Positions 1 through 10,787 of a DNA stretch of 64,000 bases are shown here, one piece after another. The position numbers and the translations under genes were made by a program. Each line of letters opens with the position of its first letter. The stretch's first letter is position 1. The stretch comes from Elymus sibiricus (Eukaryota > Streptophyta > Magnoliopsida > Poales > Poaceae): positions 366,198,720 through 366,262,719 of the forward strand of contig CM077671.1 of assembly GCA_039707655.1 (NCBI GenBank), read 5' to 3'. Under the pieces are notes generated by a model that worked only from the letters and a program-made list of their open reading frames with translations, was not told the DNA's origin and searched no databases.

Positions 1-844
1 TGGGAAAGAACACCGCAAGATCGAACCCATCACACAGCACCTCTTCCCATGGCAAGAAAAATCGATCTAGTCGGCCTAACTAAACCAAAGATTCGGAGAA
101 GAAATACGAGGCTATAAGTAATCATGCATATAAGAGATCAAAGAAGACTCAAATAATATTCATGGATAGAAACTGATCATGAACTCAAAATTCATCGGAT
201 CCCAACAAACACACCGCAAAACTTTACATCAAATAGATCTCCAAGAGACCATTTTATTGAGAATCGTAAGAGAGAGAGAAAGACATCTAGCTACTGCCTG
301 CGGACCCGTATGTCTATGGTGGACTACTCACGCATCATCGGAGAGGCACCTATGAGGAAGATGAACCCCTCCGTGATGGTGTTTAGATTGGATCTCGAGG
401 TTCTGGAACTTGCGGCGGCTGGAATTGTGTTTCGTTGACTCCCCTAGGGTTTTTGGAATATTTGGGAATTGATAGGCATCAGAGGCGGTGCAGAAGGGGT
501 CCGAGGAGGGCACAACCCATCAGAGCACGCCGGGCCCCCCCTGGCGCGCCCTGGTGGGTTGTGCTCTCCCCAGCCAACCTCTCCGGCAGTTGTTTGGCCC
601 ACTGGGTGTCTTCTGGTCCGGAAAAAATCTCCAAAAAGTTTCGCCACGATTGGACTCCGTTTGGTATTGATTTTCTGCGAAGTAAAAAACAAGCAAAAAC
701 AGCAACTGGCACTTTGGCACTATGTCAATAGGTTAGTCCCAAAAAATGATATAAAATTGTAATAAAATGATTGTAAATCATCCAAGAATGATAATATAAC
801 AACATGGAACATGCAAAAATTATAGATACGTTGGACACGTATCA
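1..844 (-). mobile_element. Partial LTR of an LTR retrotransposon, minus orientation
   Basis: Read on the minus strand, this stretch begins at 844 with TGATACGTGTCCAACGTATC. It continues with an AT-rich section and then a GC-rich section followed by a conserved stretch around 300-400 (a GATGATGCGTGAGTAGT-type motif). The same layout occurs in the solo LTR at 44888-61703, so the two belong to the same or sister families. The TG-type boundary at 844 is clear and the other end lies outside the window. It inserted into the CACTA-0 sequence that resumes at 845 (gcggc), but the TSD cannot be checked. I see no internal coding region. The element could be a solo LTR or the 5' LTR of a complete copy extending to the left. 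Confidence 0.75.
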
Positions 845-1098
845 GCGGCCACGGCGATGGAAGGCGTGGTGGCGGCCACGGCGGCCACCGGCAGCAGCTG
901 CCTTCGGGCAGCGGTGGTGGAGCGTGTTGTTGGTGGCGTGCGCAGACCCACCAGGGACGCCACGTGCACTACACGCTTCAGTGGACTGCCGCGCCGACGC
1001 GGTGAAGCCTCCCAGCTGGAGTTGTCCTTTGGCGGAGTGGCTGGGCGACGACGTACTCCCCATGCCATTGGCGATTTGGGGAGAAGCAAACTAGACAA
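845..1098 (-). pseudogene. GC-rich first-exon candidate of CACTA-0, truncated by the LTR
   Basis: A minus-strand open frame runs from an ATG at 1098 for about 84 codons before the LTR boundary at 844/845 interrupts it. The composition is rich in Ala, Arg, Pro and Thr and I recognise no domain. The downstream position relative to a TATA-like motif and the sharp rise in GC suggest a leader or first exon, as seen in the other CACTA elements here. It may be only an untranslated leader. What followed this exon is beyond the inserted LTR and outside the window. Confidence 0.25.
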
Positions 1099-1147
1099 GC
1101 TACGGGGAGGGGGGATGAAGGCAATGTGGAGTCACTGGTCGTGAGGG

Positions 1148-1155
1148 TTTATATA
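1148..1155 (-). promoter_or_regulatory. Candidate TATA box of the CACTA-0 gene
   Basis: Minus-strand TATATAAA lies about 50 bp upstream of the first minus-strand ATG (1098) and of a GC-rich coding-like stretch. Its place just inside the subterminal repeats fits the promoter of a CACTA element gene. This is a motif call only. Confidence 0.35.
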
Positions 1156-1918
1156 GAAGGCCGGCAAGCATTGGGGGTTTCACCGAGCATGGCGGGAAGC
1201 TAGAGCCGTAGAACGGTTTTGCGCGCGGGAACCTGCGTGGTTCTGAGCGGGAACGGGATCATCGAGCGGGCGCGTGGCCAAAACCCAAAAGCCGTGCCGA
1301 AGCGTGCACTGGAATACTCGGGCGGCAACGCGGTGACAAGGCGTGAGGGAGGAGGACGGACTGATGCGGAGGCACACGCGTCAAAATAATAAAACGTCTG
1401 CGATATTAATACAGGCAAACGGCACTTCCCAATGTAGCGTCTGTAATGATATCATCCATCGCTGACAATTACTTGGCAGCAACCGTCTGCCCACAACACA
1501 CACAACTTGTTAGTACGAATCGTCTGTGTTATTTCTGGTGTTCGCACACGATTCTCATTACTCACCTGTTTGCTGTATATCGCACACATCGTGTTATGCC
1601 GAGTCATTTGTGTTCTGCTATATCAGCGCACACAGTTTATCCGAGTGAACTGTATGCCGTACTTCGCACACGTATGTAGTTTTGGTAACCGTTTCTGTTG
1701 TCTTCTCTAATCACAAACGGTTCATAAGAACAAACTGTCTGCCATAGATCGCACACGCAACTACTTTCTGAATTGTATTTGATGGATCCAGCTTCGCACA
1801 CAGTTCGTGCCATTAGTGACGGAGCTTGCACTATACCGTTTGCAATTCAAGCATCGCACACAGTTTCGTCGAAGGGTCTCTGATTGATGTGTCATGTTTG
1901 GACCATTCTGTAGTAGTG

Positions 1919-4072
1919 TTTGTCTTATGCGCCACCGGCTCGCAAACCACGCCATGAGGTGCCCCATAGTCCAACTGATTCTTGCCCTAGAGCCGGCTTG
2001 TTTAAACAACCTCTTAGTCCTTCAGATTCCCTTTATGAGGATTCTCCTTCATCGTCAGGCGACTCAAGCGCGTCACAGCTTCCCCCTTTCAATGTCAATC
2101 GTGGGTAAGCGTTTCATCTTTTGCAAAGTCCGTATTGTATCTTTCATTGTCTTGATCTCAACTTGTGATAACTTTTGTTGCACTAATAATCCAGGGCCAA
2201 AGCCATTGTGTCCAAACGGAAAGGCGGGTCATCCTTTAGACCGACGAGCCAAGAGATGCCAATTCTACTGAAGATGACTCCAATGGTTGATTCTTCTGTT
2301 GAAAAGGAACTTGATGCGAGGGTAGAGCCGGAGGCTGCTACTGAGATGCCCGGAATAAGTGAGCCGGTTTTTATGGATGCTGCTCCTGAGATCGAGTCAT
2401 CCCTCTTTCCTTCCAAATCAACTTGTGTAGATGAACTTCTGGCGTCATCTGATCACAACGTTCCAGACGTTGTGTTTGTCAAAGAAAATTTGCAAGCCCC
2501 CACTGCTTCCACTTCCTTAGCTAAAATCGTGAGCAAGGATGAATCAGCAACTTTGGACAAGGGAAAGGCAAAAATGGAATCCCTGGATTTATCCATACTT
2601 GGTGTTGAAGACCTGTATCAAGAGTACTTGACCCAGTTGTCTGAGAGCCGAGAAATTTAAAAGAGCATGATAAATGCTATGAAGGAAAAATATGAGGTAA
2701 TCTCTCTTACCATTATCTTGCATACTACCATTAGCTTCCAAAGACCAGCTTGTTATGATAAGCCGGTTTGATAGAATAACTGAAAAACTGTAATATCCAT
2801 GTAGCCCCCAAGGGCCGACTCAACTGCTTGAGATGAGTCGGGCCTTTTAAGACTGAAGAAGTTCGACCTGTAGCCCCCAAGGGCCGACTCATCTTCTTGA
2901 GATGAGGCAGGTCTTTTAAGACTGAAGAAGTTCGACCTGTAGCCCCCAAGGGCCGACTCATCTTCTTGAGATGAGCGAGGTCTTCTCCATTCTTTAATTT
3001 GAAGAGAGCTGAATTACATTAGCCCCCAAGTGTCAAGGATATTTGCTTGCAATCTTCTTGAGACTTGTAAACCATAATTGCTGATGTTGGTTATTTATCC
3101 ATCAGGGATATTGTGAAGATGCTGAGTCTATTGCTGTGAGACTGCAGAAACGGCTCAAAGAGGAAAGGAGATTGAAAACCGAAGCCGAGTCCGTGGCGGC
3201 TCACTTTGAAAATTCTGCCCGTGAGGCCAACGAACGTCTAGAACAGGCCGTAAAAATGTTTGAGGCGGAGAAAACTGTCTTGACCAAACATGCAGAGAAA
3301 GCCGAGAAAAACTTGGGCCCAGTGAAGGAGAAATATGCCACTCTGCTGAAGTAGATCAATGATATGTTGACAGCAATCTTTGGTACGTGTTTTGCCTCTC
3401 TTTCATCAATGTGCCGGCTTTGTAAACCTGGTGGCGACTTATTGAAGTTTTCTCTTATATGCAGGGAGAAAATATCACAACCTCGTAGAGCTGCCAATAG
3501 AAAAATTGAAGACCATTTTCATGTACCTAGAGCAGCTATTTACGGGCTCCGTATATCCTCCGAGAAGCATCAAAGACATGTTGAAATAGCTCTCTACAGT
3601 ACCACAATGGGTGATTGAAACTAGGAAATCGGCGGCTCGTGTGGGAGCGAACATGGCGCTTGCTCGGGCAAAGGCTTATCTGCCAGAATTGGACGTGGAG
3701 CAGCTGAAAGGCGGCTTCCCAGAATTTAAACTTGACGGGTCAGCCTTCACTCATGAAGATTACGCCAAGTGTCTTTTGGAGACCCAGCCACGGGCGTCTT
3801 TGATAGCCGACGAGGTAGATCTTTCAAAGTATCATCCAGCCTACAATGCTGATAATGAACGCATTAGCGCACCCAAGGACGAGCCGTCTGACCTAGTGCC
3901 ACCTCGCCGTAAGACAACTTTTGCTCCTGACATTGACGCGTCAGCTCTTGTTGAAGGGACTGCAAATTTTGAATCTTTGCTCTCAATTCGTTGGCAACAG
4001 AAAGGCCAGCATGTTGATGATGACGTCGAGCCGGCGGGGTCAGGTTCAGAGGCGGCCGATGATAGATCTTGA
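1919..4072 (+). pseudogene. Antisense accessory ORF of the Tat-lineage Gypsy element, multi-exon and decayed
   Basis: Four coding blocks on the plus strand are separated by plausible introns. Block 1 runs from 1920 to about 2104, Ser/Pro-rich, with donor GTAAGC. Block 2 is 2194-2696, acidic, after a CAG acceptor. Block 3 is about 3106-3377, a charged coiled coil rich in Glu, Lys and Ala. Block 4 is about 3467-4072, ending with an acidic tail and a TGA. In-frame stops occur at 2658-2660, 3352-3354 and in block 4 near 3588, so it is a pseudogene. Its location downstream of pol and opposite in sense matches the extra ORFs reported in Retand-like elements. The function of such proteins is not established, and I recognise only coiled-coil and low-complexity features. 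The 5' part is probably removed by the CACTA-0 insertion at 1918. Confidence 0.6.
2800..2985 (+). repeat. Three tandem copies of a 69-bp unit in an accessory-ORF intron
   Basis: Units start at 2800, 2869 and 2938 with tgtagcccccaagggccgac, and the third is incomplete. A diverged fourth start (tagcccccaag) lies near 3019. Each unit contains a short palindrome (ctcatcttcttgagatgag) that could form a hairpin. The array sits between accessory-ORF blocks 2 and 3, so it is intronic. Confidence 0.85.
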
Positions 4073-5017
4073 AGATGGCTTAGAAGCTGAATGAGTCGCC
4101 TCATCAGACGAGCCCCCAGGTGCAAGACAAACTTTTTGTGAAGGATTATGTGGCTCCACTAAGAGCCTGTAATAGGAGTAGTACTCTTCATAACTTTGAA
4201 TTTGCTTTGTCATGCCATCGTGCACATTTGGCGCCTTTTGCCAGTGCTAAACTCTGATTTGACAAGCTTCTTGTTAATATGCTCGTGGCACTGTTTACTA
4301 CCGCATCTTCCTTGCGTAATTTCTGGCCATTTTTGTCCATAAAGAAAATCTGGAGTAAGCCAGCACCATAGCCTGCTTTTTCGAGACGTAAGTCAATCGA
4401 TTTTTTCCTTCAATAATATTGAAGACAGATGATCCGGAAACTGGTCATGATATGCACTCAGTTATTTGACCCGGCCATCCAAATATAAGCCGGTGGCAAG
4501 GATAATATTGTACCTGAAAAATGTAAACACACACACACATATATATATATATAAGCCGGCTCAATCAGACTCAAAAAAGGAGACTGGCTTTTGAGGCTCA
4601 AGTCTTGCTTTCATGAAGCGGGCATAATAACCCATGGTTTGTCCTAGCTTTCTGTATGCCGGCTCTCTCATGACACAAGCCAATGTCTTAACCTTAAAAG
4701 TTTAGGGTCCAGAAAAGGATTAACTTTCAAGAGTACATGGGGTCATCTGATCGGAGTCACATCAAACATACAGGCAGGTTTAACCATATTTTAGTGACGT
4801 CTTTGCCGGGTCAAGAGGGTGAGAAAGCTAAACTCGACGAGTTGGAAGCCCCCAAATGACCTATGTTTCAAACAATAAAGACTCATGCTCAATTTATAGG
4901 CTGAAACGACAGAGGCCCCGAGTTTCGGGGATGCCGACTTTATCATATTTGAACATAAAGAAGTATATATAGAATTTTACAAGGGGGTGGGATTACAAAA
5001 AGGCGAGCCGGTGGCTC
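4073..5017. other. Non-coding spacer of the Gypsy element with a CA/TA microsatellite
   Basis: No open frame of note lies between the end of the antisense ORF and the end of integrase. A short (ca)n(ta)n microsatellite lies at about 4530-4553. The spacer should hold termination signals for both converging transcripts, but I cannot assign specific sites. Confidence 0.5.
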
Positions 5018-6252
5018 CTAAGTGTAATAAGGCCGCAGGTGTGCGATATTCCAGGGCCGGGTTGTTTCCTCCTGAGAGGTGTATGAATCCTCTCGTAAGT
5101 CGACCAGGTAATATGAACCATTGTTGAGGTTTCGACTGATGACGAAAGGACCCTCCCAGGGCGGGGAGAGCTTGTGCATCCCCGTTTGGTCTTGAATCAG
5201 ATGGAGAACTAAGTCGCCTTCTTGAAAGGTATGGCTTCGGACTCTACGGCTGTGATAGCGACGCAGGTCTTGCTGGTATATTGCAGATCTGGCCGTTGCT
5301 AAGTCACGCTCCTCTTCCAAGGCATCCGAGGAGTCTTGACGTGCTTGCTCATTATCCGCCTCAACATAAGTAGTCACCCGAGGCGAGTAAGGACGAATAT
5401 CGCTTGGGAGAACCGCCTCAGCCCCGTAAACCAGGAAGAATGGAGTGTATCATGTGGATCTGTTGGGCGTTGTTCGAATACTCCAAAGTACTGAAGGGAG
5501 TTCTTCAACCCAACAACCCAGCGTTCGCTCGAGGGGCACCATGAGCCGGGGTTTGATCCCTCTCAAGATCTCTTGGTTAGCTCTTTCGGCTTGCCCGTTG
5601 GACTGCGGATGTGCTACCGCTGCTAAGTCGAGCCGGATGTGCTCCCACTGACAAAATTGCTCCATGGCTCCCTTGGATAGATTTGTACCATTGCTGTGAG
5701 GGTAACCGAAACGGAAAATCAGTTTCTTTAGAAACTTGACTGTGGTCCTGCATTGCAATTGCCGACCGGCTCCGCCTCAATCCATTTGGTAAACTTATCA
5801 ACCGCCACCAGCAAGTGGGTCTTTTTATCGGAGGACGGCTTGAATGGACCAACCATATCTAGCCCCCAGACTGCGAACGACCAAGTAATTGGTATCATGC
5901 GCAATTCCTGAGCTGGTACGTGAGCCTGTCGACCAAACTTTTGGCACCCGTCACATTTGCACACAATCTCCTCTGCGTCGGCATGAGCCGTGAGCCAATA
6001 AAACCCATGCCGAAAAGCCTTGGTGACCAATGATCGTGAGCCGGCATGGTGTACGCAATCGCCAAAGTGGATTTCATTAAGTATTTCCTGGCCTTCCTCA
6101 GGCGAAACACACCGTTGAAACACGCCGGTGCTACTTCGGCGACGTAACTCGCCTTTGACGATTGTCATGGACTTCGATCGCCGGATGATTTGACGAGCCT
6201 TGACTTCGTCTTCTGGGAGCTCCCCTCGGGTCAGGTAAGCCAAATATGGCAT
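5018..6252 (-). pseudogene. Integrase region of the Tat-lineage Gypsy element
   Basis: The HHCC-type zinc-binding region is visible in the frame 6252-5728 (a CKCDGCQKFG motif), followed by the first core Asp in GLDMVGPF. The core continues in another frame (5758-5450) with NGQAERANQEI, which contains the catalytic Glu. The segment before NGTN reads GYPHSNGTN and lacks the residues that normally hold the second catalytic Asp, apparently through a short in-frame deletion. A TGA at 5450-5452 then separates the core from the C-terminal part (5377-5018, motif PPWEGPFVI). Integrase would insert element cDNA into the chromosome. This copy is inactive by frameshift, nonsense change and active-site loss. 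Confidence 0.8.
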
Positions 6253-6311
6253 AGTTCAATCAGGGGTGACGTGCAGAGCCGCCACCAACTGTGCCTCCGG
6301 GTCATGGATAG

Positions 6312-7178
6312 CTATGTCCTCTCTGACAGTAACTTGACTGAGGGATTGTGAAGGACGTCCAAAAAGACGTTAGGTGGCACTGGTTTTCTCTGGGAGCCAA
6401 GCCTAGACAAAGCATCAGCCACCTCATTGAGCCGACAGTCTATATGGTCCACGTGATAACCTTGGAAATGGCCCGCAACATCAGAGACCGCTCGTCGGTA
6501 AGCCTCCATAAGAGGATCCTTAGAGTCCCAAGTCCCTGAAACTTGCTGTGCCACTAGATCTGAGTCGCCCAGACACCTGACCCGGCTAAGATTCATCTCT
6601 TTGGCTATCCGAAGCCCGTGTAGGAGTGCTTCATACTCCGCTGCATTGTTAGTACACGGGAACATGAGCCGTAAGACATAACAAAATTTGTCACCTTTTG
6701 GAGAAGATATCACGACTCCAGCCCCCGAGCCTTCCAGCTGCCTAGACCCGTCGAAATGTATAGTCCAATATGCGGTATCTGGCCTATCCTCTGAGACCTA
6801 TATCTCTATCCAATCATTGATGAAATCCACCAGTGCTTGAGATTTGATGGCAGTTCGGGGCATGTACTTCAAGTGGTGGTCACCAAGCTCAATGGCCCAC
6901 TTGGCTATTCTGCCCGTGGCCTCTCGGTTTTGTATGACCACAGTTATCGGGTGTTCCTGGAAATAATGCTTCAACTTCCGGCTCGCCATGAATATCCCAA
7001 AAACCAGCTTCTGCCAGTGTGGGTAACGTTGTTTAGATAAGGTTAAGACTTCGCTGACGAAATAAACCGGATTCTGAACCGGATATTCCTTTCCCTCTTC
7101 TTTCCATTCGACCACAACTGCAACGCTTACCACCTTGGAGTTGTCAGCAATGTACAGGAGCATAGGCTCTTTTTCCAT
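6312..7178 (-). pseudogene. Tandem RNase H domains (RT-linked plus second Tat-type RNase H)
   Basis: The frame 7178-6798 encodes the RT-associated RNase H (motifs PVYFVSEVL and QRYPHWQKL). The frame 6713-6312 encodes a second RNase H with TNNAAEYEALLHGL, then GDSDLVAQQ, then DALSRLGS. The AAEYEAL and GDSxLV motifs carry the Glu and Asp expected in the RNase H family. Two RNase H domains in one polyprotein are characteristic of Tat/Ogre lineages. The two frames are separated by stops, so the polyprotein is broken. The domains normally degrade the RNA strand during reverse transcription. Confidence 0.8.
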
Positions 7179-7186
7179 GGGAGCAG

Positions 7187-7964
7187 CTAAGACGGGCGGG
7201 TTAACAATTGCTGCTTGAGTGCTTCAAAAGCTCTCCCGGCTTCGTCCGTCCACTTGAAATCGCCCGATTTCTTCAATAACTGGTAAAAAGGGGTTGCCTT
7301 CTCCCCCAGGCGGCTTATGAACCGGCTTAAGGCTGCGATGCGTCCTGTGGGCCGCTGAACTTGATTCACGTTCACCGGCTCGGATAATGACGTCACAACC
7401 TTGATCTTGTCCGGGTTGGCCTTGATGCATCGCTCAGAGACCAGAAATCCTAACAGCTTGCCCGTAGGAACGCCAAAAACACACTTTGCCGGGTTAAGCT
7501 TCATCTTGTATACTCAAAGATTGTCAAAGGTTTCCTTAATGTCATCCAGTAGTGTTTATTTCTTCTGAGATTTCACCATGATGTCATCAACATATGCATG
7601 AACATTACGCCCGATCTGCGGCTTGAGGCAATTAAGGACACAGCGCTGGTAAGTCGCCCCAGCACTCTTGAGCCCAAAAGGCATAGAGACGTAGCAAAAA
7701 GCCCCAAAGGGAGTGATAAAAGCCGTCTTCTCTTGGTCCTCAACAGCCATCTTGACCTGATGATACCCAGAGTATGCATCCAAAAAAGCATAAATGCTCA
7801 CAACCCGCCGTAGAATCGATGATCTGATCAATACGCGGAAGGGCGAAAGGATCCTTGGGACAGGCTTTGTTGAGGTCTGTGTAGTCGACACACATGCGCC
7901 AGGTGCCGTTCTTCTTCAAAACCAGCACCGGGTTAGCCAACCACTCAGGATGAAAAATTTCCAC
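7187..7964 (-). pseudogene. Reverse transcriptase region of the Tat-lineage Gypsy element
   Basis: Three minus-strand frames together cover the RT palm and connection. The frame 7964-7740 carries NGTWRMCVDYTDLNKACPKD. The frame 7891-7556 carries SGYHQVKM, PFGLKSAGATYQR and the catalytic YVDD (7594-7583). The frame 7504-7187 carries KLNPAKCVFGV and KATPFYQLLK. YVDD and surrounding motifs are conserved, so the enzyme type is certain. The frame changes near 7800 and 7505-7556 show that it is not translatable as one protein. Confidence 0.85.
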
Positions 7965-8146
7965 AATGAACCCGGGGCCTTGCGTCTCTCCTCATTGAAA
8001 CGACGGAGATACTGGCGCACTGGTTTCATCTTGGGATCTACGTTAAGGTGGTGCTCAGCAAGTTCTCTCGAGACTCCAGGCATGTCAGATGGCTTCCATG
8101 CAAAGATGTCCCGATTCTCACGGACGAACTTGATGAGCGTGCTTTC

Positions 8147-8758
8147 CTATTTGGGATCCAAGCCGGTCCCAATGGTGAACTGCTTGGACGAGTCACCTGG
8201 GGTGAAGTCGATCTGCTTCGTATCTTCAGCCGGCTTGAACTTGAGCTCGGGTTCTGACTCAGTATTGGGCTTCTTGAGCGGGCTCATATCAGCCGGGTCA
8301 ACATTGGCAGTGTAGAACTTCAACTCCTCTGCGGCACAAGCTGATTCGGCATAGGCCGCGTCTCCTTCCTCGCACTCCTTGGCTATCTTCTGGTTTCCGT
8401 CCACGATTATGGTCCCTTTAAGTCCTGGCATCTTGAGCTTGAGATAGACGTAACACGGGCGGGCCATGAAACGAGCGTAAGCCGGTCGCCCAAAAAGAGC
8501 GTGGTAAGGGCTTTTGATCTTGACCACTTCAAACATCAATGACTCGCACCTGTAGTTGGACTCATCTCCAAAGGCCATATCAGGCTTAATCCGCCCGATT
8601 GGATAAGCTGACTTTCCAGGGACGATCCCATGAAAAACTGTCATGGAAGGAAGCAACATGCTTTCTGACAGATTCATTCGACGGAACGTCTCGTAGTACA
8701 ATATGTTTGTGTTGCTGCCTCCATCCATGAGAGACTTGGACAGAGTGTATCCTCCAAC
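8147..8758 (-). pseudogene. Aspartic-protease region of the Tat-lineage Gypsy element
   Basis: The frame contains MDGGSNTNILYY near its N-terminus. This is the Tat-type form of the retroviral aspartic protease motif (DGGS in place of D-T/S-G-A). It is followed by HALFGRPAYARFMA, a block conserved between protease and RT in this lineage. Upstream, a TAG at about 8759-8761 separates it from the gag-side frame. The protease would process Gag-Pol. This copy is broken on both sides by stops or frameshifts. Confidence 0.75.
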
Positions 8759-9538
8759 CTATGGTGCCACCACCAACGCCAAACCGCCTGGAATGTCAAC
8801 CCGGGGGGGATGATCCTCTCTGCTCCAGGTGATCGCGTGCTCGGACCAGCTAAGGTACCTAGGGATAGCCGGCTCAGCCATATTGACAACCCTGCTCTTG
8901 ACCTTGCTGTCCAGCTTGCAGGTATTGGTGGTGAACACGTGGTATTGACCACGACTTAGTTGCTTCGGATTCTTCTGAAAGATGCCTTGTCCATCATGCC
9001 GCTGGAGCTCCTTTTCGGAGTCGCTGCGTGCTTCATCAGATCCGCCAGGGGCTCCAGGTGTGAGTGGCGACTGCGCCGCCGTGCTTACCATCGCATGAGC
9101 CGGGACCTGCTGGGGAAGATCACGGCGTTCCTCGCAAGTCTCCGTTCCGAGCGAGACTCCGAGCTTAGAGTCTGAGTTGATGACGATTGCTTCTTCGACG
9201 GTCGGCTCGTCCAGAGGATCGACCCGCCGAGAAGATCCGACAGCGTCATGACTTCAGCCGGCTCGATGCCAGCCGAATTGAGTACGCCGAGTCGGCTCGA
9301 CGATGTTGGAGCAGATGTCCGGCTCGGGCACCGTTGCGCCGATCTTGCCGATGAAGACTTGGATCTTGCAAAAGGGGACCCGGTAACCATACTCAATTGA
9401 GTCGGCGTCGGGGCCCCAACCAGAGTCGTCAATGTAGATCTTGCCGCGGCGGCTCTTGGTCATACGACCGACCACGTAACTCCCGAACCTTGGAAGGGCT
9501 CCCTTCGAGAACTCAACTCCACCGGGCAAGAGCCCCAT
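8759..9538 (-). pseudogene. Gag remnant of the Tat-lineage Gypsy element
   Basis: A likely gag start is the minus-strand ATG at 9538-9536 in context CCACCATGG, overlapping the primer-binding site. The frame (MGLLPGGVEFSKG...) continues to a stop near 9254. Downstream frames carry FQKNPKQLSRGQYHVFTT and LSWSEHAITWSREDHPP, a block typical of the Gag-protease border in Tat elements. Much of the expected capsid-coding length is missing (only about 780 bp lie between PBS and protease), so an internal deletion is likely. Confidence 0.55.
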
Positions 9539-9549
9539 GGTGGGCGCCA
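9532..9549 (-). other. Primer-binding site of the Tat-lineage Gypsy element
   Basis: Minus-strand TGGCGCCCACCATGGGGC begins two bases inside the 5' LTR end at 9552. TGGCGCC-type primer-binding sites are common in grass Gypsy elements. I have not assigned the matching tRNA. Confidence 0.7.
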
Positions 9550-9551
9550 AC

Positions 9552-9811
9552 TGTCGTGGTTTTATCAACCCGGCAGATGTCTTCGTAACAGGACTTAGGT
9601 GTGAGGCCATCGCCGCTTGGTGGCGACTCGGAGGTAATAGCCTACGTCTTGCTTTTTGTGTATTAGATGGATGGATCTCAATTACAAGGGTGCGAAATCG
9701 TTAACCTAGCTATCGAGAGGTTGTGACTTGAGAGTCTTTGACCTAGGGGCCTGCCTTTATGTACAGGTCAAGCCCTAGGTTTTACAACAGAGTCCGGGTC
9801 ATATTATGTCC
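9552..9811 (-). repeat. 5' LTR, inner part (ends CCACGACA on minus)
   Basis: On the minus strand this is the 3' portion of the 5' LTR, ending ...CCACGACA at 9552 next to the PBS. It is separated from its outer part at 21067-21304 by CACTA-1. Together they make an LTR of about 0.5 kb. The three bases 9809-9811 (tcc) are one copy of the CACTA-1 target duplication. Confidence 0.75.
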
Positions 9812-9829
9812 CACTACTAGAAAAACGGC

Positions 9830-10320
9830 TATAGCTAATATGGACATTAATGGCGCACCATGTATGTAGTGCGCCACTGCTATATAGCAGTGGCGCACCA
9901 GATATGGGTGCGCCATTAATGTCCATATTACTAATGGCGCACCTGGTGTGTGGTGCGCCACTGCTAAGTTTCTCCTGGGCACACCCCCCTCCCCAGACTT
10001 ACCAGTGGCGCACCGGGGTGTGGTGCGCCATTACTAGTTTTAACTAGTAATGGCACACCACACCCCGGTGCGCCACTACTAACAATTTTTTTTTCAATTT
10101 TTTTTTTCAAAACTAGTAATGGCGCACCGGGGTGTGGTGCGCCATTACTAGTTTTAACTAGTAATGGCGCACCACACCCCGGTGCGCCATTACTAACAAT
10201 TTTTTTTCAATTTTTCTTTTCAAAACTAGTAATGGCGCACCCGCACCAGGTGCGCCATTAGTAACCCTGGTTACCAATGGCGCATTCTTAGGAGGTGCGC
10301 CATTACTAGCCTTAGTAGCT
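9830..10320. repeat. CACTA-1 left subterminal hairpin array
   Basis: Imperfect palindromes built on tggcgcacc / ggtgcgcca recur about every 40-60 bp, alternating with tagtaatggc spacers. Two nearly identical tracts (about 10005-10085 and 10125-10205) include poly-T stretches. In En/Spm-type elements such subterminal repeats bind the element's own regulatory protein, and here they also lie directly upstream of the transposase leader. Confidence 0.85.
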
Positions 10321-10787
10321 AGATATTTTTGACAGCCACCTACCACACTCACTTTCCCCACTTCATTCTCTCCACCTCTACCAAGCTTGGTCTCGGCTGC
10401 CTCCTCCTCCTCACCTCATTTGCGCCATAGATTCACCCAAATTAAGTGGTTAAATTTCCTTTTTTTGATAGGTAAGTAAGGGGAAAGCTTTCTTTATGTT
10501 CTAGATCTACTTTTTTCTCCCTCCAACGTACACACTTTTTATGGCCTAGATCTACACTTTTCTCATTGAGCTAGATCTACGTATGTTTGGGGTGTTGCAT
10601 ATGTTTGTGTTTGCAGGTACCGGTATTTGAAATGCGATAGTTGCCAATATTTTGCCGGAATGTTGATTCATTTCCGTTTCGGCGAGAATTTGGCACTATG
10701 CATTCTTTTTGGTCCTATTTTTAGGCAAAGTCATGCCAAAAAATTTTTGGTTCTAAAATATCGTTTTGCTCTACCCCGCAGGCGACC
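10321..10787 (+). promoter_or_regulatory. Promoter/leader cassette of the CACTA-1 transposase gene
   Basis: A CT-rich leader (about 10340-10471) ends at a GTAAGT donor (10472), followed by a T-rich intron and the acceptor TTTGCAG ending at 10616. The next exon begins gtaccgg and carries a block at about 10640-10745 (gttgccaatattttgccgga ...) that recurs upstream of the second gene at about 16010-16110. A final acceptor-like CGCAG precedes the ATG at 10788. The splice sites are predicted from sequence only. Confidence 0.5.

Larger units (their letters stand above)
845..1918 (-). mobile_element. CACTA transposon terminal region (CACTA-0), end at 1918
   Basis: The plus strand ends in ...ttctgtagtagtg at 1918, which is CACTACTACAGAA on the minus strand, the start of a CACTA terminal inverted repeat. 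Inside it, from about 1870 back to 1490, the motif cgcacac recurs many times in loosely similar 40-60 bp contexts. This is the subterminal array expected as transposase-binding sites. Further in, a minus-strand TATATAAA is followed by a GC-rich segment that may be the first exon of an element gene. The element is cut at 845 by the LTR to the left and its other end is outside the window. It appears to be inserted in the antisense ORF of the Gypsy element that resumes at 1919. Confidence 0.75.

Noticed and set aside
845..849. Shared gcggc next to the LTR at 844 and at the solo LTR (44883, 61704) as evidence of a link
   Set aside because: The second flank of the 1-844 LTR is outside the window and gcggc is common in GC-rich DNA. 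Probably coincidence.
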